From assembly GCA_943704495.1 (NCBI GenBank), contig CALSCR010000118.1:1-25380 (forward strand): a stretch of 25,380 nt of DNA. Direction: 5' to 3'. This DNA is from Pigoraptor chileana. Taxonomy: Eukaryota; Opisthokonta; Filasterea. The position numbers were made by a program, and so were the translations under genes. Positions 1 through 9,711 of this stretch are shown here, piece after piece. Position 1 is the first letter of the stretch; the number at the start of each line of letters is the position of its first letter. The notes under the pieces are model-generated. The model saw nothing but the letters and a program-made list of their open reading frames with translations, searched no databases and was not told where the DNA came from.

Positions 1-69
1 CGAGAACTCGCTAACTACCTTGCGTCCTACTCCACTCTGAGCAAATATGTAGTGCACCGAACCCGATGA
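1..69 (+). CDS. Possible 3' end of an upstream gene (C-terminal tail)
   Basis: The first base opens a frame that reads RELANYLASYSTLSKYVVH and ends in TGA at 67-69. The composition looks protein-like and free of the CA-repeat bias seen in spurious frames here. A canonical AATAAA lies 138 bp downstream at 207-212, as expected for the 3' end of a + strand gene. I do not recognise the protein. With only 22 codons it could be chance; the alternative is plain intergenic DNA. Confidence 0.28.
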   Translation, partial: RELANYLASYSTLSKYVVHRTR

Positions 70-665
70 TCACACTCACACATCCGCCTTTACAGTTTTT
101 CCTAAACAACAAGCTCTGCGATGAACAAGGATTTCAGATGCATCTCCGCCGCATCAAATACACAATCCCTTGCCACACCCCTCAGCACACACCCACACCC
201 CTGGGCAATAAATCCCCGTTAGGTCTAACACCTCCCTAAACACCCAAACGCGGCTCAACTAGCCCGCCTTGTCCAAAGATGGCAATCCGATCCCATGCGA
301 CTCCCTCGATCGCCCGATCCGGAGTACCCGATCTTTACAAGAAGCATAATCAGTAGTGCTTACGAGTGCTCGGAATTATAGAGTCATGGCGATACTGCGG
401 TGACGAACCGGCCGGCACTCAGCGGACCGGCTATGATAGACCGCATGTACGAATGCATAAACTTTCAAACTTTCGTCTCTTATTCTGTATATTGTTCAAG
501 CATCCGTCGGAATACATAAGCAAGAATGGTGCGTGTGTTTCTTTAACTTTCATGTTTTGAAAATGAATTTATGGCGGAATTGCACGGTCACTTGCACGCA
601 CTTTACGTTTCGCCTTTTGACATGATACATTCCGCCGTGTGCAGTTTGCCCTTCGTCTGTCGCGG
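70..665. other. Intergenic region and leader of the glutaredoxin gene
   Basis: No convincing gene is visible apart from the AATAAA at 207. Just upstream of the glutaredoxin start, an out-of-frame ATG at 622 opens an 18-codon reading frame that stops at 673-675, overlapping the main ATG at 666. If the transcript begins upstream of 622, this uORF could lower translation of the glutaredoxin. I see no clear TATA box. Confidence 0.4.
207..212 (+). terminator. Candidate poly(A) signal AATAAA
   Basis: A canonical AATAAA hexamer follows the putative tail ending at 69. It supports a + strand transcript ending near here, but an isolated hexamer is weak evidence. Confidence 0.3.
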
Positions 666-1131
666 ATGGCGGTAGCGTCCGGCCCCTCAGTCTCTGTGCG
701 CTCTGCCGTTTCTAAGCGTATGCTTACGACACCCGCGGGCGACGGTTTGATAAAAGAGTTTGAAAAGGTAAGCGAGCGAGCAAGGGTGAACACTGTCATT
801 GGTGCGCAACTCCACGAAGTCACATACACACACACGCGCGCACACATACAGACACACACACACACACTAACAAAAACACACGCACGCACGCACACACACT
901 CACACACTCACACACACGCACACCGGCACATACTCACGCCGGCACACATGTGCGAATACAGCCGCGAATGTGCGGTGATATACCACTTCAACCGTGTAGA
1001 GGCCAGTTGCTGATAATCTGTGTTGTTCTGTATGTGAACAGACTGTGAAAGAGAATCCGGTGGTGGTATTTATGAAAGGAACTCCTGACCAGCCAATGGT
1101 GAGTGTGCTCATACATGTATATGTGTATGTG

Positions 1132-1178
<47 letters not shown>

Positions 1179-2336
1179 CACACACACACACACTCTCTCT
1201 CTCTGTGTATGTGTGTACGCCCTTGCATGATGTATGTTGTCTGTGTCTTTATGTGTCCCATATTGCATAGAATGTGGTCACTTCACCTTCGGCTCTTTGC
1301 GTATTAGTGACTGAGCCCTGAATCATGTGGCTTACGAACCGCACCCGACACTATGCAGTGCGGCTTCAGTCGTGCGGTTGTTCAAGTGCTCAATATGCAT
1401 GGTGGGTGCGGCATATTGAGAAAGGGAAGTGATAGACAGACAGACAGACACACACACACACACACACACACGCCTGAGACTTGAGTCCATCGACTTGAAG
1501 AGAAAGAGACTGAGAGATTGGGTGTGCAGCTGGTTCAAGGGGGACGGTCACTGACTGGTTGTGAAGTCTATAGAATGACTCACACGCCCGCATGAGTGTG
1601 TTTCGCGTTTGTAATCTCAGAGTCATGCATCCTTGCCGATCCTTCGCGATTCAGGCACATTGTCATACTGGTGGTCTGCATAAGCATTTCATTTTGTTCT
1701 TGAATCGTCAGCCGTCTAGCCAGTTGGCATTCAATGCCCCATCTCGATTGTTGGATAATGTTTTTCCGCATGTCTTTGTATTGTAGGCGTCTCTTCATAC
1801 AAATTCTATAACGTGCTTGAGGACGAGGCAGTGCGGCAGGGCGTAAAGCAGTTCACGTGAGTCATGGAATTTCTCACCTTCAGACCATTGGTTTGTTTGT
1901 GTGTCCGGGAACTGAATGTACCAACATGCCTTCGTGTTGAGCTGTTTTGGTTGTTGTCGGCTGTCAGATGGTCTGATTGGGTTTATGGGTTGCATACATT
2001 TTGGATTGATAAATTTCAAAAGTTACTGTGTATGAACGCTGGTGATCAGATTTCAGGAGTGGGAAAATTCACAAAACGGAGGGCAACTCATCCATTCTTA
2101 CTTATCTTTTCTTTGCATTATACCGCTTTTGTGTTTGTGTGGCGGCCGGCACTGTTTGCTTCGCCGATGTCTGTGTTTTGTGTGGATGCAGGAACTGGCC
2201 CACCATTCCGCAGGTGTTCATCAACGGCGAATTTGTTGGCGGATGCGACATTGTCATCAACCTGCACCAGTCGGGAGAGCTTAAGGAAGCCCTCGCGAAG
2301 GCCGGCATTGTCTCAAAAGCAGAAAACATGGGCTGA
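666..2336 (+). CDS. GLRX5: Mitochondrial monothiol glutaredoxin (Grx5/GLRX5 type), five exons
   Basis: Exons: 666-767, 1042-1098, 1359-1401, 1787-1856, 2192-2336. The joins are in phase and give 138 aa. The family transfers Fe-S clusters in the mitochondrial matrix, binding a [2Fe-2S] cluster with glutathione. Visible signatures are VVVFMKGTP, the monothiol active site CGFS (Cys54), [14 protein letters not shown] and the glutathione-binding GGCDI. Residues 1-30 are rich in Ser, Arg and small residues and lack acidic residues up to Asp26, as in a mitochondrial presequence. I chose ATG 666 because the frame further upstream offers only a GTG at 639 before a stop at 618-620. Intron 2 ends exactly before the active-site Cys, so CGFS sits on a 43-nt exon. 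All introns are GT-AG and carry CA, TC or GACA repeats. The length is normal for the family. Identity is sure; an extra 5' exon cannot be excluded. Confidence 0.93.
825..936. repeat. (CA)n-rich microsatellite in glutaredoxin intron 1
   Basis: Imperfect CA/CACG/CACT repeat within the intron 768-1041. It creates long spurious reading frames of Thr-His on one strand and Cys-Val on the other. Confidence 0.85.
1134..1217. repeat. Compound (TC)n-(CA)n-(CT)n-(GT)n microsatellite in glutaredoxin intron 2
   Basis: About 42 bp of TC repeat (1134-1175) is followed by CA (1179-1192), CT and GT tracts, all inside the intron 1099-1358. Confidence 0.9.
1434..1472. repeat. (GACA)n-(CA)n repeat in glutaredoxin intron 3
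   Basis: A short GACA tetranucleotide run passes directly into a CA tract of about 22 bp, shortly after the donor of the intron 1402-1786. Confidence 0.85.
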
Positions 2337-4205
2337 CACAAACACAGCAACAAGCGATGGCTGCTCGTGGCGAATAGTATGCGGACGGCGGCCTCGGCAG
2401 TCAGAGTGCTGTGCTGGGTACCCGGCATCCGGCTTCAAAATGTGATTTCGCCTAAACCGCCGATTACTGTCACTAGTTATGTACATGACCGCCGCGCAGC
2501 TTCACAATTCGAACTGATATCAGAAGATTCATCGCAGAATAATAGAAACAATTATTTTCGATAGGTAACTCTACAGTAATTATCGGGACTGAACGGTCGT
2601 TATTCCGCCAACTGGCACTGTGTGGGTTAGCCAGCTGACTGAGTAAGAACTTAAGCACACAATGCCACTGCCATGGCAGTAGTGAGAGCTCGGGTCGTTG
2701 CATACAGTCGAGGGGACTATACAGAGAGGGCTGCGACTGTATACAGTACCGCGGCAGTAGCAGAGGGGACAGAACGTGAAAGCTGCCGAGGCATATGACG
2801 TAGTCGGCAGGGCTGTCAATTTCAACTGGCATTAGTGGTGAGTGAAGGCCATGAGCCACTGGCCCGACCGGGCGCCATCCAAGTCATATCGCCACGCACT
2901 GGCCCGGCTAGTGCGCCCCTCACTATACGGCAATGACTCGGCTGCCGTGAGTGAGACCAATCTGACGTCCGCAGACAGACTCGAGTCAGGCACAGTGTGC
3001 TGTACGCGGCGGTCACACCGTGCCGAGACGAAGACTGACGCAGGCCGATGCCACAGCAGTACTCAGCTATATTCGGTTGCTGCAACGTCAGTTCCTGGCA
3101 GTGGGGCGCCGCACTGCAGTCATTGCATTCTGTGATACGCTGCAGTACGGCAGACTGCTCTCGCCTCTTGATTGACTCTTCCGACATGTTTTTCAATGTA
3201 CAGTATATAGCCGGTAGCGACCCACCCGGCCACTCCGGGCGGCCACTGGCCTCCTAGCTGCTGTCCGTGGCGGCCGCTGCGTGTCCCCGGAGGTCAACCG
3301 CCTCCGGGCATACAGTCATCTTGATAGCCGGCTGAGACTAAATAAGACTGCCTTAGAAAGTAACAATTAGACGGTCCGTGGTTGCGGCGGGCGTGACGGG
3401 ATCCAACATGGGAGAAGGTGCCGAAGTCTGAGAGCACCCTTCTGGTTTATCTGCGCTGCCCGGGGTGACGCTCAGAATTCATGACAGTCAGTGAAATTAG
3501 TCTAACTCAGCTGTTGCCATATCGGCCGCGGCCTGACTTGTCGGCGTCGTGTGAACAAGCAGTAGTGGCATCGGTCGACGGCCGGGGATTTCCAACGGCC
3601 TCAGTGAAAACTCACTGCCGCACTGGTGTCCACGAATTCGCCGGCCGCCGGCGGCGGGTGGGCGGTGCGTGCCAGTAAATTGACATTTGAATAACAGTTC
3701 CATAGTATAACAACTATTTTTAATTATAGGGTTTCACCGGTTCCACAACCGAGGCAGTCTCAGCACCGAAACTGGCCGTGCTTGTCGAAGACGTATGACA
3801 TCCGATCCAAGGATGGAGTCGACAACGGCAACTGAACGCTGCCGGCTGGGGGCACCAATCAAGTACATGCCGGACTTAAAAACCGATGCGTGCCGTCACG
3901 CTGATGCTTTCTGCCGTGTGTGTCGCCGGTCAGCCCGGCAGGCAGCCAGTACTGAGCGCAGTACCCGGCTTTGGTAGCAGGTGCACCGGCCTATATATAG
4001 CACCCAACGTGCGTGCCTATAAACGAGAACACAGTCGAGTCGACGACTAAAGTGTCGACAGAAGCTGGGGTCATCCAATTCCCCGCGTGTGGTCGTGGCT
4101 GCGTTTGTACAACACAGCACAGTAACGGCCGATGCTCCTTGCATGGCACTGCTCAGTCATTCTATTCACTGACACCTCAGCTGAAAGATAACGCCCGCCG
4201 ATAGG
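2337..4205. other. Gene-free GC-rich mosaic downstream of the glutaredoxin
   Basis: No frame here looks like protein. After the 3' UTR (to about 2600) the sequence is rich in short words such as ACTGCC/GGCAGT, GCCGG and CACTGGCC. A perfect 14-bp palindrome, ACTGCCATGGCAGT, lies at 2667-2680. A palindromic TATA-like CTATATATAG is at 3991-4000 with no recognisable gene after it. Similar texture recurs at about 18080-19080. It could be old, decayed repeat DNA or regulatory DNA; I cannot assign it to an element family and see no terminal repeats. Confidence 0.4.
2667..2680. repeat. Perfect 14-bp palindrome
   Basis: ACTGCCATGGCAGT is its own reverse complement. It joins one copy each of ACTGCC and GGCAGT, words that recur through 2600-3800 and 18150-18850. 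Confidence 0.7.
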
Positions 4206-5499
4206 CTTCAGCCGTTTGGATCCAGAAATGGCCCGAAATGCCCATTGTCCCCGTCACCCGAATTCAAAGAGGGCGGGCAGATGAATGTAATCCACGTGAT
4301 TGATCCGGGCATTTGAAACATTTCTGAAGTCAGAAAATAATTTTGCACCGCACACGTTGTATGAGTTTTGGGATGGACGTTCGCGAAGCTTTTTTCATAT
4401 CGTAGGCTCATACTGTGCCTTTTTAAAAGTTTTTCTTTCAGTTTGGGAGTGAAAAGTGGACAAAAAAATTCGCTTCCAAAATGTATGAGAAATCTATAGG
4501 GATTGCAATTATGAGGACGAAATTTCGCACCCAGAGTCGACAAATGGATAACGCAATAAACCATCGCGATTAGAAATCAAACAAGTCGGGTGAAGTCAAG
4601 AAAAGTGGGACGACGGGGCACACATCGCTTTGTCATAAGCACTTTGTCCTCAAAATTTCAAGCTAAATTTTGTCACCCTTTTCATTTCTATTTCCGTGCG
4701 GCGCATTATTCGCTATTGACTTGTTGCGAGAAATCCATTTATTTTGAGACAGAGTTTTATAATTGTATTTGTGATGTTTTATTTTTGCTTTGAATGTCCT
4801 ATATTAGATATTTATTTATTTATTTCTATTTGTGTGGGCTTTTTAATATTTAATATTTTAATTTTTTTGTTTGGTTGTGTTGTGTAGCGATTGTGTGACA
4901 CACATTACCCCGATCCATACAAAGCACATACACAACACCATAGAGAGCACGCCCCATAGAGAGCACACTACACAACACGAGAGTGCACGCACATTCACGC
5001 ACAGCCACGAGACACATTACACGATGTGCATGCAACGGCCGCATATGCAGACACCTCTCCTTTGCAAGCACTACGGCTACACTGCGTCGGCGGGGCTTGT
5101 CTCCATTGACACTGGGCTCAAACTTCACGCGCCATGGCGGGAAAACTCACGCGAGTGCGTGCCAGTGGGGGGCGGACAGCGGTGGGCAGGTCCGCACACA
5201 CACATTGCACTGCCAATTTGTCAGTGTGCGCCCTCGAGCAGTGACCGGCGTTGCGGGAGTATAGGGCGAAGTCGGCGATGTGGTTTTTCATGCCCCCGCC
5301 ACTGACATTGAGACGGTGATGATAAGGTGTCTCACACTCTCGGCGGTTGTGGGGAAAATGCAAACTAGTTTCTTGCCGTATGCGTGTAAGATTAATTGGT
5401 TAACAACTTGAGGATTCTTTCGTTATCACTTTGCAAAAAACTTTCTCATCGCTGCTCTGTTTTCCTTGTGATCCTTGAATCAAGACGGCACGAATCAGG
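4206..5499. other. Gene-free stretch with AT-rich island and short repeats
   Basis: At 4206-4590 a 118-codon open frame on the minus strand has no recognisable motif and no detectable splice partners, so I do not call it. At 4720-4870 the base composition turns strongly AT-rich, with runs of TTTA and AATATT, in contrast with the GC-rich DNA on either side. An inverted repeat with 8-bp arms (CAAAATTT and AAATTTTG) lies at 4651-4672. A 13-bp direct repeat, CCATAGAGAGCAC, is at 4938-4950 and 4954-4966. The remainder is CA-rich or unremarkable. Confidence 0.45.
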
Positions 5500-6027
5500 C
5501 AAGCTCGGTGGTAGATTGGTCAGCGGAACACAGCCTTACTGATCTATATGAAGGTGTGTGTCTTTACCCGTTTGCCCTTGAAGCTCAATATCACGGAACA
5601 ATATTATTTTGGCTAATGTTGCCTAATGCGTAGTTGGCTAATGTTGCCGGTTAATGTTGGCTGTACCCCCGTTGGGCCGTTTTCAGTGAACCGGCAAATG
5701 TGTGCTATGCTGGTGTCACTTGTCTGATTGCGGATTTGCGGGAGAATGTCAGCTCGCGTTGTGGTTGTGCCATTTTGCATGAGTCATTCTCAGAAACTGG
5801 CCCCGCTACTGATGGCGCCCGCCTGAGCGGCTGGAATGATCTGACCCTCACCTCTCCCGTTTTTCTCGTCGCCGGTCTTTCTGCCGCCGGCAGTGGGTGT
5901 GAATCGCAGCATCACTCGTCGTATTCTCGTCACCTCCATAGACAAAGGATCCTGCTTTTGATTCTGCTCTCGGCCCGAATTTTATTCATTGGCGGAAACG
6001 CATCAATTATAGAATGAGCGTGCGAGT
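5500..6027 (+). promoter_or_regulatory. Upstream region and leader of the zinc-finger gene
   Basis: This region contains two copies of TTGGCTAATGTTGCC, at 5609-5623 and 5634-5648, followed by a degenerate third GGTTAATGTTGG at 5648-5659. A five-codon uORF starts at ATG 6014 and its TGA (6029-6031) overlaps the main ATG (6028-6030) as ATGA, an arrangement that can couple termination to reinitiation. A long open frame from 5700 starts only at a GTG and looks like untranslated leader. Confidence 0.45.
5609..5659. repeat. Tandem TTGGCTAATGTTGCC repeats upstream of the zinc-finger gene
   Basis: Two identical 15-bp copies lie 25 bp apart and a third partial copy follows. Each copy contains GGCTAATGTTGCC, so the array could be a protein-binding site cluster, though no known factor is recognised. 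Confidence 0.65.
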
Positions 6028-7945
6028 ATGATCGCACCCACGCACTCGCCTCCCCCGCACGAGGCTGTGTACGCAGCACCAAGCGCCCTATCCTCGACTC
6101 AAGACGGCATCATTTCGGTCGTCCATATCAACGTAGATCATCAGCGGACCCAACCGGCGAAGCAACAACAACGACAGGTTGCAAACGCCGATTATATGAA
6201 CGTCGATAGCAACGCCGACAACATAAGCAGCTCGGAGGCGCAAGCAGGCATACATCTTGTGTCTCTGCGCCGCGGCCCATCGTTCCCGAAGGCGTCTTCT
6301 TCAAGCACCGGTGGTGCCTCTCATCAGTCTGCCGTCGGCAACAACCCTCATCCTGAGGGAGCTCTGCACGGTTTGCTCGGCGGTGCATCTTCAAACACAT
6401 CAACGGACATGAACATGGGTCCTTCCATGCAGGCGCGGTCAGAGAATGTGGCGGCGTCCCATCCGGGGGACGACAGCTCATCGCCAGCATCCGGAACGGA
6501 CGGTTCCCCGTCCCCGAACGATTCACTCGGTGCCGTGGTGAGGTCACCAATCAACGAGATGGCTGTTGCGACCGTCGACGCCCCCGCATCCGACGCGCAG
6601 TCTATTGGCAGTCCGCAGCAGAAAGAGACGGCCGGCAGCCCCGGCGATCGCCCGTTTCGCTGCAACAACTGCGGCAGCTCATTCAAGCTTCGACATCACC
6701 TACTGCGTCACGTGAGGGGGCCGCGTGCATGCTATCTCAAGCGCCAGCACGAGGACCCGCGTACCCGATGGGAGGAAATCATGCCTGTTGTCGGCGTGAA
6801 AATGCCCACCGTCGAAGGCCCTAAGCTGCCCGGTGCCAGTGGTGGTGAGGCAGGGGCAGCAGTGCCCGAGCTGGCTCCCGCGCCGACCGCCGATGCTTCC
6901 GCCGGCGACGGGGACTCTGAGTTCAAGTGCACGCGGTGCGGTCGTGCCTTTGGGCAGCGACACCATCTCATTCGCCATATGCAAAGCCCCTACGCATGCG
7001 CTTTCCACGCGTGCAGCGTGCGACGCGGGATGTCTCCAGGCAGCGGCAATAAGGAGGATGCGGCCAAAAAATCGATCAAGGGCTCCATGCAAAGCGCCGT
7101 CGACTCTATGTCTGGCAAAATGACGCTCTCCGCCGCTGTTACCGGCGGTAGGAAAAGTGCCGGTGCCGGTGACAGCAAGCGGGGAAAGAAGTCAGGTGTC
7201 GATTCTTCCATGACTGTCGGCGGACACCATGGCTACGACATGTCGCAACTGGCGGGTATGCAAGCGATGCCGGGTCTCGTGCCAGGAGGGAATGCCGGGG
7301 GCCCCGGGCGCGTGGCAATGGGACAGTACGATCGCATGCCATTGGCGGGTATGGCGCTGCCCGGGGGCGTGCAGTCGCAGTATGCGGGCAACATATATGC
7401 GCAGCGCAGCATTCAAGGAGCCGAGGGAATGGACTGGTGAGTCTACCGCGGGCGGTGTGTTTTGTGATTGTTTGCTGCTTCTCCGCGCAGTCTACCGCAT
7501 TGCTAAACCATGGTATGTGCAACGGCTGATATACTGGCTGTTGTTTTGTTGTTCTCATTTTGGGGTTTTTTAATGATCGCAATTACTAAATATGTTCACT
7601 GCCCGCATGCACAAACTTCACTGGCGCCCCGATTTCTCTTCAGGCACCGATACGGCGAATGGGGTGTGCACGATAACTTTGCTTTTGGCATGCAATCACA
7701 TCCGGGTGCGCCCGGAATGTATGCGCAGATGACTCCCCGCGGCGCACTGGCTGGTTATGCCCCGGATGTGCCAATGGGCATGCACATGTCGTCCCACGTG
7801 ACCGGTGGTGTGAGGGGAGATATGAGAGTCAGAGTGCCGGGGCTCATCCCCCTCGCAACGTCCCATACACAGATGCAACCGTCCGGTGCCGGGCCGCATT
7901 TGGGCCCGCAACAACAGCTCCAGATACAGCAGATGCAGATCCTTC

Positions 7946-7982
<37 letters not shown>

Positions 7983-8754
7983 GCAACAACAGCAACAACA
8001 ACAGCAACAACAACAACAACCGCAGCAACAGCTGCTGTCCAGAATGGGACAGCAGGCGTTTGCCGGGATGCAGCAGCAGACGTTTGCCGGGATGCAGCAG
8101 CATGCGCTCCCGCACACTCAGCATCCGGGATCCTACGGCACCGGAGGCAACACGGGCACGTGGCCATCCATGGACCAGCTTGTGCAGAGCCAGACTGCCG
8201 GCCAGCAGCCTATGGGTCACGTGATCCACGCGGCGGGCGATCCCTCTGGTGCGACTCCGCCTGCGTCCGCAGCAGTGGCGGCTCTGTCAATGGGTGCCGG
8301 TGGTCGCTATGCACCAGCAATGCCCCCGGTGCGCTTTGCATCCCAACCGAACAATGCTCAGGGAACGGTCACTGGCATGTCACCGCACTCGGGTGCCGAG
8401 GGTGACTACGCCCAGCGGTTGGTACAACAGCAGCAGCAACAGCAGCAACAGTACCAAGGTGACGCTGTCGACGGCCCATATGTGCTACAGTCGGTTGGAT
8501 CCGCGGGGGTGTATCGGGGTAACCAACAGAGGCAGTTTGACACGTACGGATTGCCAATGCTTGGAGTGCCTGGCGGACAGTCGGCCGTCAGTACCGGTGC
8601 CGGGGTGACGCCCATGCAGTCGCAAGGGGCTCACCACGTGCCAGAGATTGAGGCTGATTCATACGCTGCCAACCACGGCCGGCAGCAGCAACAACAACAA
8701 CAACAACAACAGCAACAGCAGTGGGTGCCTGGCGCATCAGAGCACCTGCGCTGA
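6028..8754 (+). CDS. PolyQ-rich protein with two C2HC zinc fingers, two exons; probable transcription regulator
   Basis: Exons 6028-7436 and 7644-8754 join in phase across a 207-bp intron (GTGAGT donor, TTCTCTTCAG acceptor), giving 839 aa. Two zinc fingers are visible: Cys212-Cys215-His228-Cys235 and Cys301-Cys304-His317-Cys324. Both follow C-X2-C-X12-H-X6-C, with the shared core RHHL(L/I)RH. The spacing to the last ligand is longer than the usual three to five residues and the final ligand is Cys rather than His. The fingers lie far apart, separated by Pro/Ala-rich linker. The C-terminal half is low complexity: about 25 consecutive Gln from residue 571, then two shorter Gln runs, with Met, Gly and Pro between. 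A duplicated phrase, FAGMQQ, follows the first run. Fingers plus Gln-rich regions suggest a nuclear DNA-binding regulator with an activation region; this is inference. The next gene converges from the other strand. Confidence 0.82.
7945..8031 (+). repeat. CAA/CAG trinucleotide tract encoding polyQ
   Basis: Twelve CAA codons are followed by mixed CAA and CAG, giving 25 Gln before a single Pro and three more Gln. Smaller CAG/CAA tracts occur at about 8428-8453 and 8683-8721. Interruptions by CAG suggest a partly stabilised tract. Confidence 0.9.
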
Positions 8755-9711
8755 GTGTCTGCGCAAATACTTCCATCTACCCTGATCATTGTTAGTGCTA
8801 ACGTCGCTTTTAGTCGTTTTTTTACCAGTCGTCGTTAATGTGAGCGATTGTGTGTCGCGCGTCTATTCAATAGCTGTGCCCGTCTTGTGTTTTTTTTCTT
8901 CTTCTTGTTCGTTTTTCAATTGCCTTTTACATGTGTGTCTCCTCTTCTTCCTCCTCTTCTTCTTCTTTCAAGCGATAGTGCGTTTTCCCGTTTGTGCGGT
9001 CAGTTTGCAGTTGAGCAATGTGCGCGCTCTCTTTCGGCTTTTTGTTGGCAATGTGGTTGGGGCGCAGAGGGTGCGTCGTCTGCTCTCGTGTCGGCCGTTT
9101 GTGATATGTGACTACGAGTAGCCAGCCGACTGTTGCACTGGAAACGGTACCACTCTCACTCAGCCTAATGCCGTTTTGTATAGAAATAAAAACAACTACG
9201 ATAGTGATTTTGTTTTCATTGTGCAGTGACTGTTGTTCTGTTTTGTCTGTCAGAGATTGTTGCACAAATCTATTGCACGAGTCGCTAAGGCCGCCGAGAA
9301 GTCACAGTCTGGTACCCTCCTTGCGCTTCAAACACTCGTAATCCAAAAAAAGAAAACAAAAGCGCAGGAGCGTCAGCAGCGTGCGAGTGCGCAGGCCCGT
9401 GAATGTGCATGGCCCACAGATCCTTACAATAGTCACGGCAAAAGCGGAAGAGGATGCAGGATATGGTGGTGTCTTTGCCCATGGACTCCACAAAAAATGT
9501 GAGAGAGACTTCACGTGCAAAGAATGCGTACTGCCGGCTATAAAACCTGAGAGAAAACGTACACCACAAAATAAAAGTGGCGACACAATAGGACTGCGGC
9601 ATCACAGACACACCACGGCTCACCGACCACCACCGCAAACAACACAAACAACACAGTAGCACTGATCTATCAGCGACAACCAATACAAAAGCACTTCAAT
9701 TTATATTGGTA
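8755..9711. other. Convergent 3' regions of the zinc-finger and WD40-like genes
   Basis: The region starts as a pyrimidine-rich 3' UTR with CTT/TTC runs at 8890-8970. AATAAA at 9185-9190 is followed by a GT/T-rich stretch, consistent with polyadenylation of the + strand zinc-finger transcript about 430 nt after its stop. From 9250 to 9711 there are open frames on both strands. One + frame begins after a good acceptor-like CTGTTTTGTCTGTCAG (about 9238-9253) and is Lys/Ala/Gln-rich. No partner exons or known motif could be found, so no gene is called. Confidence 0.45.
9185..9190 (+). terminator. Poly(A) signal AATAAA for the zinc-finger gene
   Basis: The canonical hexamer is followed within 60 bp by GT-rich sequence, the expected downstream element. 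It lies about 430 bp after the stop codon at 8752-8754. Confidence 0.55.

Noticed and set aside
3991-4000. CTATATATAG as a core promoter.
   Set aside because: No gene follows on either strand within reach, so it is noted only as a TATA-like palindrome.
4208-4564. A 118-codon minus-strand frame.
   Set aside because: No recognisable motif, no supporting splice sites and AT-rising composition; likely a chance open frame.
5700-6017. A 105-codon + strand frame upstream of the zinc-finger gene.
   Set aside because: It starts only at a GTG and shows no domain; its position fits an untranslated leader.
2337-6027. Search for transposon, retroelement or tRNA genes in the large gap.
   Set aside because: No transposase or reverse-transcriptase motif, no terminal repeats and no tRNA A/B-box pair with cloverleaf potential were seen.
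7844-8229. Minus-strand and shifted frames with polyL, polyV, polyA or polyN.
   Set aside because: They are other readings of the CAA/CAG tract that encodes polyQ in the zinc-finger gene.
9233-9683. Possible coding exons on either strand between the zinc-finger and WD40-like genes, one after an acceptor-like CTGTTTTGTCTGTCAG.
   Set aside because: No upstream exon, no donor-matched partner and no family similarity; both neighbouring genes appear complete without them.
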